Shown one piece after another: positions 8,329-14,215 of a stretch of 21,307 bases of DNA. The stretch is taken from the IMG/VR virus record IMGVR_UViG_3300044641_007261, positions 1 through 21,307 of that record; one strand, given 5' to 3'. Under the pieces are notes generated by a model. That model searched no databases. It saw nothing but the letters and a program-made list of their open reading frames with translations, and had not been told where the DNA came from. The translations under genes and the position numbers were made by a program. The stretch is from a virus. Each line of letters starts with the position of its first letter. Position 1 is the stretch's first letter.

Positions 8329-8759
8329 GCAGCCATGTGGGGCCCGCGGCAGCGGGCCTTCCCTCTGACGCCACCCCGCCGGAAGAACAGGCCCTGGGCC
8401 TCGACCGCCGGCGGGAGCGTTATTGGCTCATTGAGCGGCGCTGCAAAGACCTCTGCCTCTACCTGGATGTTCTCACCAGGAACATGCCGAGGTATGAGAA
8501 GTACGTCCTCAGTGCCAAGATGCGTGAGATCGGGTATCTCTGTCTGGAGTTGGCCATTGCCGCCAACAAGAAACAGCACAAGAAGACCGATCTCACACGC
8601 TTCAATGTGCAGCACGAGTTCCTCCGCCAGCTGCTCAACCTGGCAGTGGAGGCTAAGTTCATCGAGCCCAGGCGACACCGCGTTGCCTGCGAAAAGCTCG
8701 ACGAAGTAGGCAAGCTCCTGGGGGGATGGCTACGCTCTGAACTCAGGGCGGACTCCTGA
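8325..8759 (+). CDS. avd: DGR accessory variability determinant (Avd), four-helix bundle
   Basis: 144 aa if started at GTG 8325, whose bases overlap the target's TGA (GTGA); GTG 8337 is the alternative. No ATG occurs before the conserved first helix, so a GTG start is required. The protein has the Avd pattern: a first helix around ERYWLIERRCKDLCLYLDVL, a loop PRYEKYVL, a second helix KMREIGYLCLELAIAANKK, a third from RFNVQHEFLRQLLNLAVEA and a fourth ending VGKLLGGWLRSEL (compare the VGRILGSW ending of the Bordetella phage Avd, from memory). It is strongly basic, as expected for binding the template RNA. Avd forms a pentameric barrel with the reverse transcriptase and is needed for mutagenic cDNA synthesis. 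Its place between VR and TR is the usual one. Confidence 0.87.
   Translation: MSSHVGPAAAGLPSDATPPEEQALGLDRRRERYWLIERRCKDLCLYLDVLTRNMPRYEKYVLSAKMREIGYLCLELAIAANKKQHKKTDLTRFNVQHEFLRQLLNLAVEAKFIEPRRHRVACEKLDEVGKLLGGWLRSELRADS
8341..8358 (+). promoter_or_regulatory. Perfect 7-bp hairpin with 4-base loop just after the VR (DGR target-recognition hairpin)
   Basis: GGCCCGC (8341-8347), loop GGCA, GCGGGCC (8352-8358) form a perfect inverted repeat 24 bases after the VR and 12 after the target stop codon. In Bordetella and other DGRs a hairpin or cruciform with a tetraloop directly behind the VR is required for efficient retrohoming into the target site. It could also slow transcription, but no T-run follows. 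Under the GTG 8325 start it also lies inside avd. Confidence 0.75.
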
Positions 8760-8761
8760 CA

Positions 8762-8881
8762 TGCTGCCGAATGTTGGGGGCAACTGGGACAACACGGCCA
8801 ATGCCGGTGTGTTCAACGTGAATCTCAACAACACATCCAGCAACGCGAACAACAACAATGGGGCGCGTGCCGTCCGACTTC
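8762..8881 (+). repeat. DGR template repeat (TR)
   Basis: This is the source copy of the variable repeat; it may begin a few bases earlier (8758), since 8759 and 8761 also fit an adenine-only difference. It contains 32 adenines, mostly as the first two bases of AAC/AAT codons in the target's frame, so that mutagenesis can reach many amino acids. It lies 2 bases after the avd stop and 135 bases before the reverse transcriptase start. The small open frame starting at 8761 is a by-product of being a copy of a coding sequence. Confidence 0.97.
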
Positions 8882-9016
8882 GACACAATCACGCCCAGCG
8901 TCGGGCCTCACGTGGGACCGGCCGTGTCGTGTTGAAGGGAGGGAGTTCGTCCTTGAGCCCACTGGGCTCTCAATAGCCGGGGAAGGCGATTCCAGTAGCT
9001 CTGCGACCGTCTCGCC
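8762..9016 (+). ncRNA. Putative DGR template RNA (TR plus downstream spacer)
   Basis: In the Bordetella phage system the RNA template comprises the TR and roughly 140 bases of downstream spacer, which folds and primes its own cDNA. Here the spacer between TR and the reverse transcriptase is 135 bases with no convincing gene, and it contains a short hairpin (GAGCCC 8955-8960, loop ACT, GGGCTC 8964-8969). The RNA ends are not visible; the extent given is the minimum inferred from the known system. Confidence 0.55.
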
Positions 9017-10054
9017 ATGCCCCACAAACTCGGCAATCTGTGGCCCCAGATCGCCAGCTACGACGCGCTGCTGGACGCCTGGAAGGAAGTCAGAAGCGGC
9101 AAGGGCGACAAGCGGTTGATCCTCCAGTACGAGAGCAACCTGGCGGTCAACCTGTCGCACCTGGAAGCCAAGCTGCTGGACGGCAGGTATAAGCCACGGC
9201 CGCACTATGAGTTCTGGATCAAGGACCCAAAGCCCCGGCTGATCCAAGCGCCGTTCCTTGAGGATCGCATCGTGCAGCACGCCGTCTGCAACGTGCTGCG
9301 TGTGCCCCTGCAGCAGCGGTTAATCGCTCACACCTACAGCTGCCTGATTGGCCGCGGCACCCATCGCTGCAGCCAGCAGTTTCATGCCTATCTGAAGAAC
9401 AGGCGGTTCAAGTATTACCTCAGCCTGGACATCAGCAAGTTCTTTTACAGCATTAACCACGAAGCGCTCTATGCCGAGATGTGCCGTCACATCAAGTGCA
9501 AGCCCACGCTTGCTTTGTTGTGGCGCTACATCACGGTGAACGGCGGCGACTGCGGCATCCCCATCGGCGCGAGCACCAGCCAGATCATGGCCAACATGGC
9601 GCTCAACCCCCTCGATCACTTCGCCCGGCGCGAGCTGAAGCTCAACACCTACCTGCGCTACTGCGACGACATGATCGCCCTGTTCGAGGCCGCGGAGGCC
9701 GCCCACGCTGCTCACCAGGCGATGGCGCAGAAGGTGGAGGAGCTGGGCATGAGGCTCAACAACAAGAGCGGTGTGGGCTGGGTGGATGACGGCGTGGACT
9801 GGGTTGGCTACCGCCACTGGCGCACCTACAAGCTGATCCGCAAGCGCTCGCTCAAACGCCTGAAGCGCAAGGCCGCGGCGGGCTGCAGCCTGGAGACGAC
9901 CATGGCCTACCTCAGCCACGCCAAGGACACGGCAAGCCTGCGGTATGTGAGGCAGCTGCTTTGGCGCTGCAATCCTGAACACCGCCCAGAGATCTACGCC
10001 TGGATTTGCCGGCACAGGTCAGCTCGTTACTGTGCAGGGGTGAAGACGTCTTAG
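9017..10054 (+). CDS. DGR reverse transcriptase (345 aa)
   Basis: It copies the template RNA into adenine-mutagenised cDNA. Visible motifs: RT domain LSLDISKFF (residues 136-143, catalytic Asp138), GIPIGASTSQ (180-189), which is the DGR-specific [I/L/V]GxxxSQ form instead of the QGxxxSP of other retroelement enzymes, and the active-site YCDD (215-218). A basic C-terminal thumb follows (KLIRKRSLKRLKRK near 272-285). No maturase, endonuclease or protease domain is present, and the length is typical of stand-alone DGR enzymes. No clear Shine-Dalgarno sequence precedes the ATG. It ends one base before the GTG of the next small gene. The assignment is firm because TR, VR and avd are all alongside. 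Confidence 0.97.
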   Translation: MPHKLGNLWPQIASYDALLDAWKEVRSGKGDKRLILQYESNLAVNLSHLEAKLLDGRYKPRPHYEFWIKDPKPRLIQAPFLEDRIVQHAVCNVLRVPLQQRLIAHTYSCLIGRGTHRCSQQFHAYLKNRRFKYYLSLDISKFFYSINHEALYAEMCRHIKCKPTLALLWRYITVNGGDCGIPIGASTSQIMANMALNPLDHFARRELKLNTYLRYCDDMIALFEAAEAAHAAHQAMAQKVEELGMRLNNKSGVGWVDDGVDWVGYRHWRTYKLIRKRSLKRLKRKAAAGCSLETTMAYLSHAKDTASLRYVRQLLWRCNPEHRPEIYAWICRHRSARYCAGVKTS

Positions 10055-10055
10055 C

Positions 10056-10232
10056 GTGGACCCAGCGAGCATCCTTGCCCTCATCGGACTTGGCGGCTCG
10101 GGCGTCGCCGCGCTCTGGAAGATCGCCAACGGCCTGGGGCGATTTGAATCACGCACCACAACAATTCTCGAGGGCGTTCAGACGATGCTGCAGGACCACG
10201 AGACCAGGCTCCGCGATCTTGAGCGACCCTGA
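10056..10232 (+). CDS. Small membrane-anchored coiled-coil protein (58 aa), possible lysis protein
   Basis: GTG 10056 begins one base after the reverse transcriptase stop, and its TGA overlaps the next ATG (TGATG, 10230-10234). Residues 4-22 (ASILALIGLGGSGVAALWK) form one hydrophobic, Gly-rich segment; residues 30-57 are a charged helix (ILEGVQTMLQDHETRLRDLE) likely to form a coiled coil. This layout, a short N-terminal membrane anchor with a helical tail, is seen in phage holin/antiholin partners and spanin-like proteins. Because it is paired with another tiny membrane protein and lies opposite the endolysin, a lysis role is plausible but not proved. Confidence 0.55.
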   Translation: MDPASILALIGLGGSGVAALWKIANGLGRFESRTTTILEGVQTMLQDHETRLRDLERP

Positions 10233-10417
10233 TGAACCACTTCTCTGATTACGTCGCCCTGGCCATCGCCATCCACGGCGTCGCCCTGGTGGTGGTCAAC
10301 ATGACCCCCACGCCCAAGGACAACAAGGCCCTCAACGATTACACCCGGCTCCTCGTCAAGTTCTACCGGGTCATCGAAGTGGCAGCCGGCATCATCAGCC
10401 CCAGAGTGAAGCGCTAG
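10232..10417 (+). CDS. Small single-span membrane protein (61 aa), putative holin
   Basis: One hydrophobic segment at residues 7-24 (YVALAIAIHGVALVVVNM) is followed by TPTPKDNKAL and a basic C-terminus (SPRVKR). Small size, one membrane span, basic tail and a place at the end of the late transcript, facing the endolysin, fit a holin. Its TAG stop (10415-10417) is part of a CTAG whose other strand is the stop of the convergent 97-aa gene. No family-specific motif was identified; the holin call is inferred. Confidence 0.6.
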   Translation: MNHFSDYVALAIAIHGVALVVVNMTPTPKDNKALNDYTRLLVKFYRVIEVAAGIISPRVKR

Positions 10418-10707
10418 ATCACCGTCCTGGTCTGGTGGTTCGGGTCGCTCTCATCGAGCGCGGAACTCCTAATTTGCTCCAAATTTGGCGATGGCTTGGT
10501 GTCGGCCGCTTCCAGAGACGCGATCCAGCTGTCGTACGACTCGCGCATCGGGATCTTGGCCGGCAGCTTCAGCCACTTCCTGACCGCAGTCGGACAACGC
10601 AAGAACACGCTTGCGTTCTTGTCGTAAGCGATGAAGAATCGTCCGTTCCAATCCTTTCCTGTCTCCACGGTGGTGGATTGGCTGAGATGCAGTCGTTCGC
10701 GTTTCAT
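10414..10707 (-). CDS. 97-aa hypothetical protein coupled to the endolysin
   Basis: Start ATG 10707 overlaps the endolysin stop as ATGA, so the upstream extension of the open frame (to 10938), which runs antisense-like through the endolysin, is not used. The protein begins MKRERLHLSQSTTVETG, then WNGRFFIAYDKNASVFL and VRKWLKLPAKIP, and ends in a hydrophilic, acidic tail. It is soluble with no signal peptide; the first 60 residues look like a compact alpha/beta domain. No family was recognised. It is the last gene of the leftward block and meets the rightward lysis genes tail to tail. Confidence 0.7.
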   Translation of the reverse strand: MKRERLHLSQSTTVETGKDWNGRFFIAYDKNASVFLRCPTAVRKWLKLPAKIPMRESYDSWIASLEAADTKPSPNLEQIRSSALDESDPNHQTRTVI

Positions 10708-11846
10708 GGCTTGCAGGTGAGATACCAGCCGCCGCTGCCGCCCGGCATCCAGCGCGGATTCCAGTTCTTGCGGCTGTAAACCACGCCGCCGCCCTTGGTG
10801 TTGTTGGCGTAGCCGCCGCCAACGAGCACGGCCTCGCCATTCGGATCGTTCTGGATCCAGGCGGCATCGGTGTAGCCGATGATCACGGACCAATGCCCGC
10901 CGCCGCTGGGGGCCGTCACAGGACCTTTGTGCAGCCAACCCACGGCAACGGGCCGGCCTGCGTTGATCTCTTCCTCCAGCACTTTTGGGTTGCCGTTGGT
11001 GTGGAAGTCAGCTCGCAATCCCAAGGATCGCAACGCTGCCAACTGGGCCTCGGCTGATGTGGTGTCGCCAAACTTCTGGCGGATGGCGTTGTAGGCGTCG
11101 TCGCCCACCACCTTCCCCCAGAACATGGCGAGCATGGCGCAGCTGGAGGAGAAGCACTCGCGGTAGCCGCTGCCGCTCTTGTTGTCGTTCTGGCTCTGCC
11201 AGCGCACGTTCAGTGGGTTGCGTGGCAGGGCCTCCCCCTGGCCGGGCCGCTGCTTGCGCATCAGCTCAATCAAGAGATCGGCGTAACGGGGGTTGGTGGC
11301 GTACCCCTGGCGCTGGAGCTCACGCGCGGCCGCTTCGGCACTGCTGCTGTTGTTGACGCCGCGGTAGGTCTTGCCGTTGGCCGTGAAGTCCCGATACCAA
11401 CGGTCCACCAGGTACGCGACGCACTCATCAAGACTGCGGAAATCAAGGAACTCATCGGTGATGGTGATGGTCTTGCCATTCACCACCTCAGTTGTTTTGT
11501 GCGATGAGCCAGGGCCTTTGAGCCCGAAGTAGTTGTGGCGGCCGCTGGTGTGCTTACCCCAGCCAGACTCAAGCGCCCACTGCGCGGCGACAAGGGAACA
11601 CCACTTGGCCCCAGCTGTTTTGGCCGCGGCTTCCACCCCTGCCCAGGTGTTGGGTGCAGGGCTGACCAACACCGGCTCTCGCCAAACATCTACCCATTCA
11701 GATGATTCAGTGAGCAGCCCGGGGTCGGCTTGTTTGATCTGCCGCCCCAGCTTGACGATCGCGTTGATTTGGTGCTCGAGGCCTTTGTAGTTCTGCCAGA
11801 ACTGCAGCCACCGTTCATCGGTGAACTGGACTTGTTCGATCGGCAT
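10704..11846 (-). CDS. Two-domain endolysin: glucosaminidase (GH73-like) + C39-like peptidase (380 aa)
   Basis: Residues 1-50 are a helical N-terminus. Residues 65-200 are a mannosyl-glycoprotein endo-beta-N-acetylglucosaminidase-like domain of the FlgJ/GH73 type: AAQWALESGWGKHTSGRHNYFGLKG (about 88-111; written here only to locate Glu93, the likely catalytic acid). Residues 213-380 look like a papain-type C39_2 peptidase: Cys236 in SSCAMLAMFW, His318 in GGGHWSVIIGY and an Asn-Asp-Pro near 333-335. One domain would cut glycan and the other peptide bonds of peptidoglycan. There is no signal peptide, so release would need a holin. It lies 30 bases downstream of the integrase on the same strand, and its stop overlaps the start of the 97-aa gene. 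Being in the leftward block rather than with the late genes is unusual. Confidence 0.87.
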   Translation of the reverse strand: MPIEQVQFTDERWLQFWQNYKGLEHQINAIVKLGRQIKQADPGLLTESSEWVDVWREPVLVSPAPNTWAGVEAAAKTAGAKWCSLVAAQWALESGWGKHTSGRHNYFGLKGPGSSHKTTEVVNGKTITITDEFLDFRSLDECVAYLVDRWYRDFTANGKTYRGVNNSSSAEAAARELQRQGYATNPRYADLLIELMRKQRPGQGEALPRNPLNVRWQSQNDNKSGSGYRECFSSSCAMLAMFWGKVVGDDAYNAIRQKFGDTTSAEAQLAALRSLGLRADFHTNGNPKVLEEEINAGRPVAVGWLHKGPVTAPSGGGHWSVIIGYTDAAWIQNDPNGEAVLVGGGYANNTKGGGVVYSRKNWNPRWMPGGSGGWYLTCKP

Positions 11847-11876
11847 CTGCTGCAGGTCTCTGCACCATCAAACCGT

Positions 11877-12866
11877 TCATCCCTCGAGCGCTGCCACACA
11901 CGCTGCAAGAGCATCGGTCTGCAGGTGCAGGTAGCGCTGCACAGAGGCCAGCGACGTCCACCCGCCGAAGCTCATCAACTGGTGCAGGGGGATGCCGCGG
12001 GCAGCCAGCTTGCTGGCGCAGGTGTGGCGCGTGGTGTGCACCGACAGTGCCTCATCCTCACCGCAGCCGATCGCTTCCTTGGCCTTCTGGAACAGGCGCT
12101 GAAACTCCCAGTAGCGGTAGGAGAACACGGTCTGCCGGCGAACAGCAGGGATGTGGGGCTCGAGAGCTTGCACGGCTCGGGCCGTGAGTGGGACCGATCG
12201 GGTCCGGTTGGCTTTGGTTTCGGAGAACGTGACCTTTCTGTTCACCAGGTCCACGTCCTCGCCACGCAGGCGCTCGACCTCGCCCCAGCGGGCGCAGGAC
12301 TCGAGCAGAAACACCAGGCAGTCGGCCGCGGCGGCATGGCCGATGCTCACCAGGTAGTGGCACATGCCATCGCGTTCTTCATCGCTGATCACCCGGTCCT
12401 TGGTGTTCTTGAGCTTCAGCTGTTTCGGGAACTGGGGTGTGGTGGTGATGTGCCCGCGCAGCTGGGCATCGGAGAACATGGCCCGCAGCGCTGACACCTT
12501 CTTGTTGACGGTGGCTGGGCGGTTGCCCGAAGCCAGCAGATGGCGCCGCCAGGCGTCGATCTGAGGGGTGCTGATGTCGGTCAGCAGGGTGTTGGCGCCG
12601 AAGTAGTCGACAGCGGCCTGGCTGTAGAGGCCGGCGGTGCGTTCAGAGCTGCAGCCACGCCAGCGAACATCCATCGACAGGCGGCGTGCATCCTGCAGCG
12701 AGAACAGGGGCAGCGGGCTGGCTTCCTTGTGCAGCAGCAGCTCGAGCAGCTCACGCTTGCGGCCCAGGGCCTCCTGTTTGGTCTTGCAGAGAGCGGTCTT
12801 GCGTTGGCCAGCAACGGTCACATCAGCGACCCAGCCGGTGGGTGTGCGGCGAACAGAGCCAGACAT
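11877..12866 (-). CDS. int: Tyrosine recombinase (phage integrase, 329 aa)
   Basis: Residues 1-50 form a small N-terminal arm-binding-type domain, 70-145 a SAM-like core-binding domain (ISTPQIDAWRRHLLASGN), and 155-320 the catalytic domain. The full catalytic set is visible: Arg193 (ARWGEVERL), Lys218 (ETKANRTRSVPL beta-hairpin), His277 and Arg280 (HTTRH), Trp303 in the His/Trp position (GGWTSLASVQ) and the nucleophile Tyr312 (RYLHL). It would integrate and excise the phage genome. The start ATG 12866 is preceded by the C/A-rich leader (12873-12885) instead of a Shine-Dalgarno. No attachment site core could be identified without the host sequence. Confidence 0.93.
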   Translation of the reverse strand: MSGSVRRTPTGWVADVTVAGQRKTALCKTKQEALGRKRELLELLLHKEASPLPLFSLQDARRLSMDVRWRGCSSERTAGLYSQAAVDYFGANTLLTDISTPQIDAWRRHLLASGNRPATVNKKVSALRAMFSDAQLRGHITTTPQFPKQLKLKNTKDRVISDEERDGMCHYLVSIGHAAAADCLVFLLESCARWGEVERLRGEDVDLVNRKVTFSETKANRTRSVPLTARAVQALEPHIPAVRRQTVFSYRYWEFQRLFQKAKEAIGCGEDEALSVHTTRHTCASKLAARGIPLHQLMSFGGWTSLASVQRYLHLQTDALAACVAALEG

Positions 12867-12872
12867 GGTGCA

Positions 12873-12885
12873 GGTGGTTGTTGGG
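12873..12885 (-). promoter_or_regulatory. C/A-rich leader CCCAACAACCACC before integrase
   Basis: On the coding strand the motif ends 6 bases before the integrase ATG. The same core stands before RlpA-like, ArdC-like, clamp-like and 18490 genes. No Shine-Dalgarno is visible here, so this may be a translation-initiation or RNA-binding element. Confidence 0.6.
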
Positions 12886-12892
12886 TGTGCGG

Positions 12893-13210
12893 TCAGAGCT
12901 CAAGCAGCTGTCGTTTCAGCGCTTTGCCCTTGGGGGTGAGGAAGGCGATGAACCGTCTGCCTTCCTCTGGGTCTTTCTCGGTTGTGACCAGATCAAAGCC
13001 TGGCCTGCCCTTTCTGTGTTGATCACCCAGAGCGTGAACGGTCCGGGATACGGCAGAGGGCGAGAGGTTCAGCTTGTCCTCGACGAACTTGAGGGTGCAT
13101 GGCTCGTTTTCGGCGATGACCAGGAAGACTTGGGCGAAGTGGGCATAGAAGTGAGTGGGTTCCAGGACAGCAAACAGGCCCAGAGCCCGGTCCAGTTGAC
13201 GAAGATCCAT
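12893..13210 (-). CDS. MarR-like winged-helix regulator (105 aa)
   Basis: Residues 20-100 show a winged-helix pattern: helices FYAHFAQVFLVIAEN and TLKFVEDKLNLSPSAVSRTVHALGD (the helix-turn-helix with LSPSAVSRTV as recognition helix), a wing around FDLVTTEKDPEEGRRFIAF, and LTPKGKALKRQL, the 'LT.kG' signature common in MarR-type proteins. It is short (MarR proteins are about 140 aa) and may dimerise differently. ATG 13210 is preceded by two operator-like inverted repeats (13228-13239 and 13246-13260), which suggests autoregulation. The integrase starts 27 bases after its stop, so it may control integrase expression; this is inferred. Confidence 0.8.
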   Translation of the reverse strand: MDLRQLDRALGLFAVLEPTHFYAHFAQVFLVIAENEPCTLKFVEDKLNLSPSAVSRTVHALGDQHRKGRPGFDLVTTEKDPEEGRRFIAFLTPKGKALKRQLLEL

Positions 13211-13227
13211 GGCCCAAAGCGAGCGCG

Positions 13228-13239
13228 ACTCCTAGGAGT
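13228..13239. promoter_or_regulatory. Perfect 12-bp palindrome ACTCCTAGGAGT upstream of the MarR-like gene
   Basis: The palindrome lies 17 bases before the MarR-like start codon. Related CCTAGG cores occur at 13392, 14215, 17902, 18032, 18043 and 18071, mostly between genes. This is consistent with an operator; the protein is unknown. Confidence 0.5.
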
Positions 13240-13245
13240 GTGGCA

Positions 13246-13260
13246 CTTGCGCACTGCAAG
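13246..13260. promoter_or_regulatory. Inverted repeat CTTGC-N5-GCAAG upstream of the MarR-like gene
   Basis: A perfect 5-base inverted repeat with a 5-base centre, directly upstream of the ACTCCTAGGAGT palindrome. The size is right for a MarR-family dimer site. It may be chance, as no second copy was found. Confidence 0.35.
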
Positions 13261-13371
13261 CTGAGCAGGCGTCGTTGCAGGGGTAAACCACAGCTCGAAC
13301 CCAGCCCAGGACTGGCGCCATGGCACTTCCAGCGATAGGAGGAGGGCGTAGTGCATCTGCATTGTATTTGT

Positions 13372-13386
13372 CGCAGGTGAGAAGCA
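13372..13386 (-). promoter_or_regulatory. CTCACCTG-family operator-like site in the gap after KilA-N
   Basis: On the minus strand this reads TGCTTCTCACCTGCG, matching 13 of 15 bases of TGCATCTCACCTGTG at 17117-17131. A TACAAT, a fair -10 hexamer, lies a few bases downstream on the minus strand, so the site may control a promoter for the MarR-like/integrase genes. Confidence 0.4.
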
Positions 13387-13395
13387 TTGCACCTA

Positions 13396-13419
13396 GGCGG
13401 CCAGTTGGTGCTGGCCGCC
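13396..13419 (-). terminator. 9-bp G/C hairpin 20 bases after the KilA-N stop
   Basis: GGCGGCCAG (13396-13404), loop TTGGTG, CTGGCCGCC (13411-13419) pair perfectly. It stands just downstream of the KilA-N stop codon on the minus strand. No T-run follows, so it is at best a weak intrinsic terminator or an RNA-stabilising 3' hairpin. Confidence 0.45.
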
Positions 13420-13439
13420 AGGGATCCTCTGCAGCGTTA

Positions 13440-14027
13440 TCAGGCGGCCACCCTGCGCTTCACGTCCACCGCCGGGATGGTCCGCATCAGCCGGTCCACC
13501 ATCGCCAGCAGCCTCTTTGAGTCCTCCATGCACTCCACCGCCAGCGACACCACCTCTCGCGTGGTGGTGGCAGGGCTTCCCATCAGTCCGGCCACACGAT
13601 TGAGGTTGTCTCCGATCTGCGAGCAGGCCAGGCCGATCACGGCCGCGGCGTCATCGGGTGTCACCGCCAGGTCGAGCTGAACGGGCTTGGCCTTGGCCTC
13701 AAGCTCCTCAAGGATCCAGCCATCCATCCAGACAGCGAACTCGGGTGAGATCCAGCGGGCCAGGTCCACGGCCAGGCGCGGATGCACCCAGGTGCCACGA
13801 CCGGCGTTGGGCCCGGTCACCACGGTCTGGGCCAGGAGGTCGGCCGGAATTCCGGTCGACCCCTGCAGCGCCTGCATGTACTCAGTGGCTCGCAGGTTGA
13901 CTGCGTAGTGGTGCCAGCGGCGCCCAGCCACTTGGCACATGGCCGTGGCGTTGACGTAGCCATCGGCGCGGCGGCGCTGAATGGCGTGCCCGTTCCATGA
14001 ACGGGTCACGAGCGCAGAGCTCTTCAT
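13440..14027 (-). CDS. KilA-N domain protein (195 aa)
   Basis: Residues 5-110 match the KilA-N pattern: GHAIQRRRADGYVNATAMCQ, then GRRWHHYAVNLRATEYMQAL, TGIPADLLAQTVVTG and TWVHPRLAVDLARWISPEFA. KilA-N is a DNA-binding domain common in phage antirepressors and regulators (P1 KilA, among others). Residues 115-195 are a helical C-terminal region (LACSQIGDNLNRVAGLM, then VECMEDSKRLLAMVDRLMRT), possibly for oligomerisation. A candidate promoter (TTGACC/TATGCT) with an overlapping inverted repeat lies directly upstream. Role: probably a phage regulator or antirepressor; the exact target is unknown. Confidence 0.87.
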   Translation of the reverse strand: MKSSALVTRSWNGHAIQRRRADGYVNATAMCQVAGRRWHHYAVNLRATEYMQALQGSTGIPADLLAQTVVTGPNAGRGTWVHPRLAVDLARWISPEFAVWMDGWILEELEAKAKPVQLDLAVTPDDAAAVIGLACSQIGDNLNRVAGLMGSPATTTREVVSLAVECMEDSKRLLAMVDRLMRTIPAVDVKRRVAA

Positions 14028-14067
14028 GAGTTTTCAGATCATCGGAGGCCTGCTGCTGCCAGCAGGT

Positions 14068-14104
14068 GTGTGCAGCATAAGCACACCGGCCCTGCTGCGG
14101 TCAA
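14068..14104 (-). promoter_or_regulatory. Candidate promoter with overlapping operator for the KilA-N gene
   Basis: On the minus strand a TTGACC (-35, at 14099-14104) is followed after 19 bases by TATGCT (-10, at 14074-14079). The -10 sits inside the inverted repeat GTGTGC-N7-GCACAC (14068-14086), an arrangement typical of a repressed phage promoter. The spacer is longer than the ideal 17 bases. Confidence 0.4.
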
Positions 14105-14215
14105 GGGGTGCCGGGCCTCCAGTGGGGTTTCAGGGCAGCCCCGATGAAGCCACCCACCCCTGCGCTTCTTCCCTCTCGGAGGTGTTGTATCCGCGCCGAC
14201 CCGGCGTGATCGAGC

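Noticed and set aside
8761-8976. 71-codon open frame starting in the template repeat
   Set aside because: The first 40 codons simply mirror the target's variable end because the TR is its source copy; the rest has no resemblance to a protein and lies in the expected template-RNA spacer.
10714-10724. ATCTCACCTG match at the endolysin 3' end as another operator copy
   Set aside because: It falls in codons of the conserved endolysin C-terminus, and the flanking bases do not extend the operator match, so coincidence is likely.
10708-10938. N-terminal extension of the 97-aa protein
   Set aside because: It overlaps the endolysin on the same strand in another frame and is Arg-rich shadow sequence; the ATGA junction at 10707 is the natural start.
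11847-11876. attP next to the integrase gene
   Set aside because: The gap is only 30 bases and no repeat or tRNA-like core is visible; attP cannot be assigned without host junctions.
13262-13330. GGTTCGAGC-like T-loop sequence on the minus strand as a tRNA or attP remnant
   Set aside because: No cloverleaf, acceptor stem or CCA end could be built around it.
13211-13392. Minus-strand frame before the MarR-like gene as a possible small gene
   Set aside because: The frame continues as an out-of-frame shadow through the MarR-like gene and overlaps the operator-like palindromes; no family resemblance.
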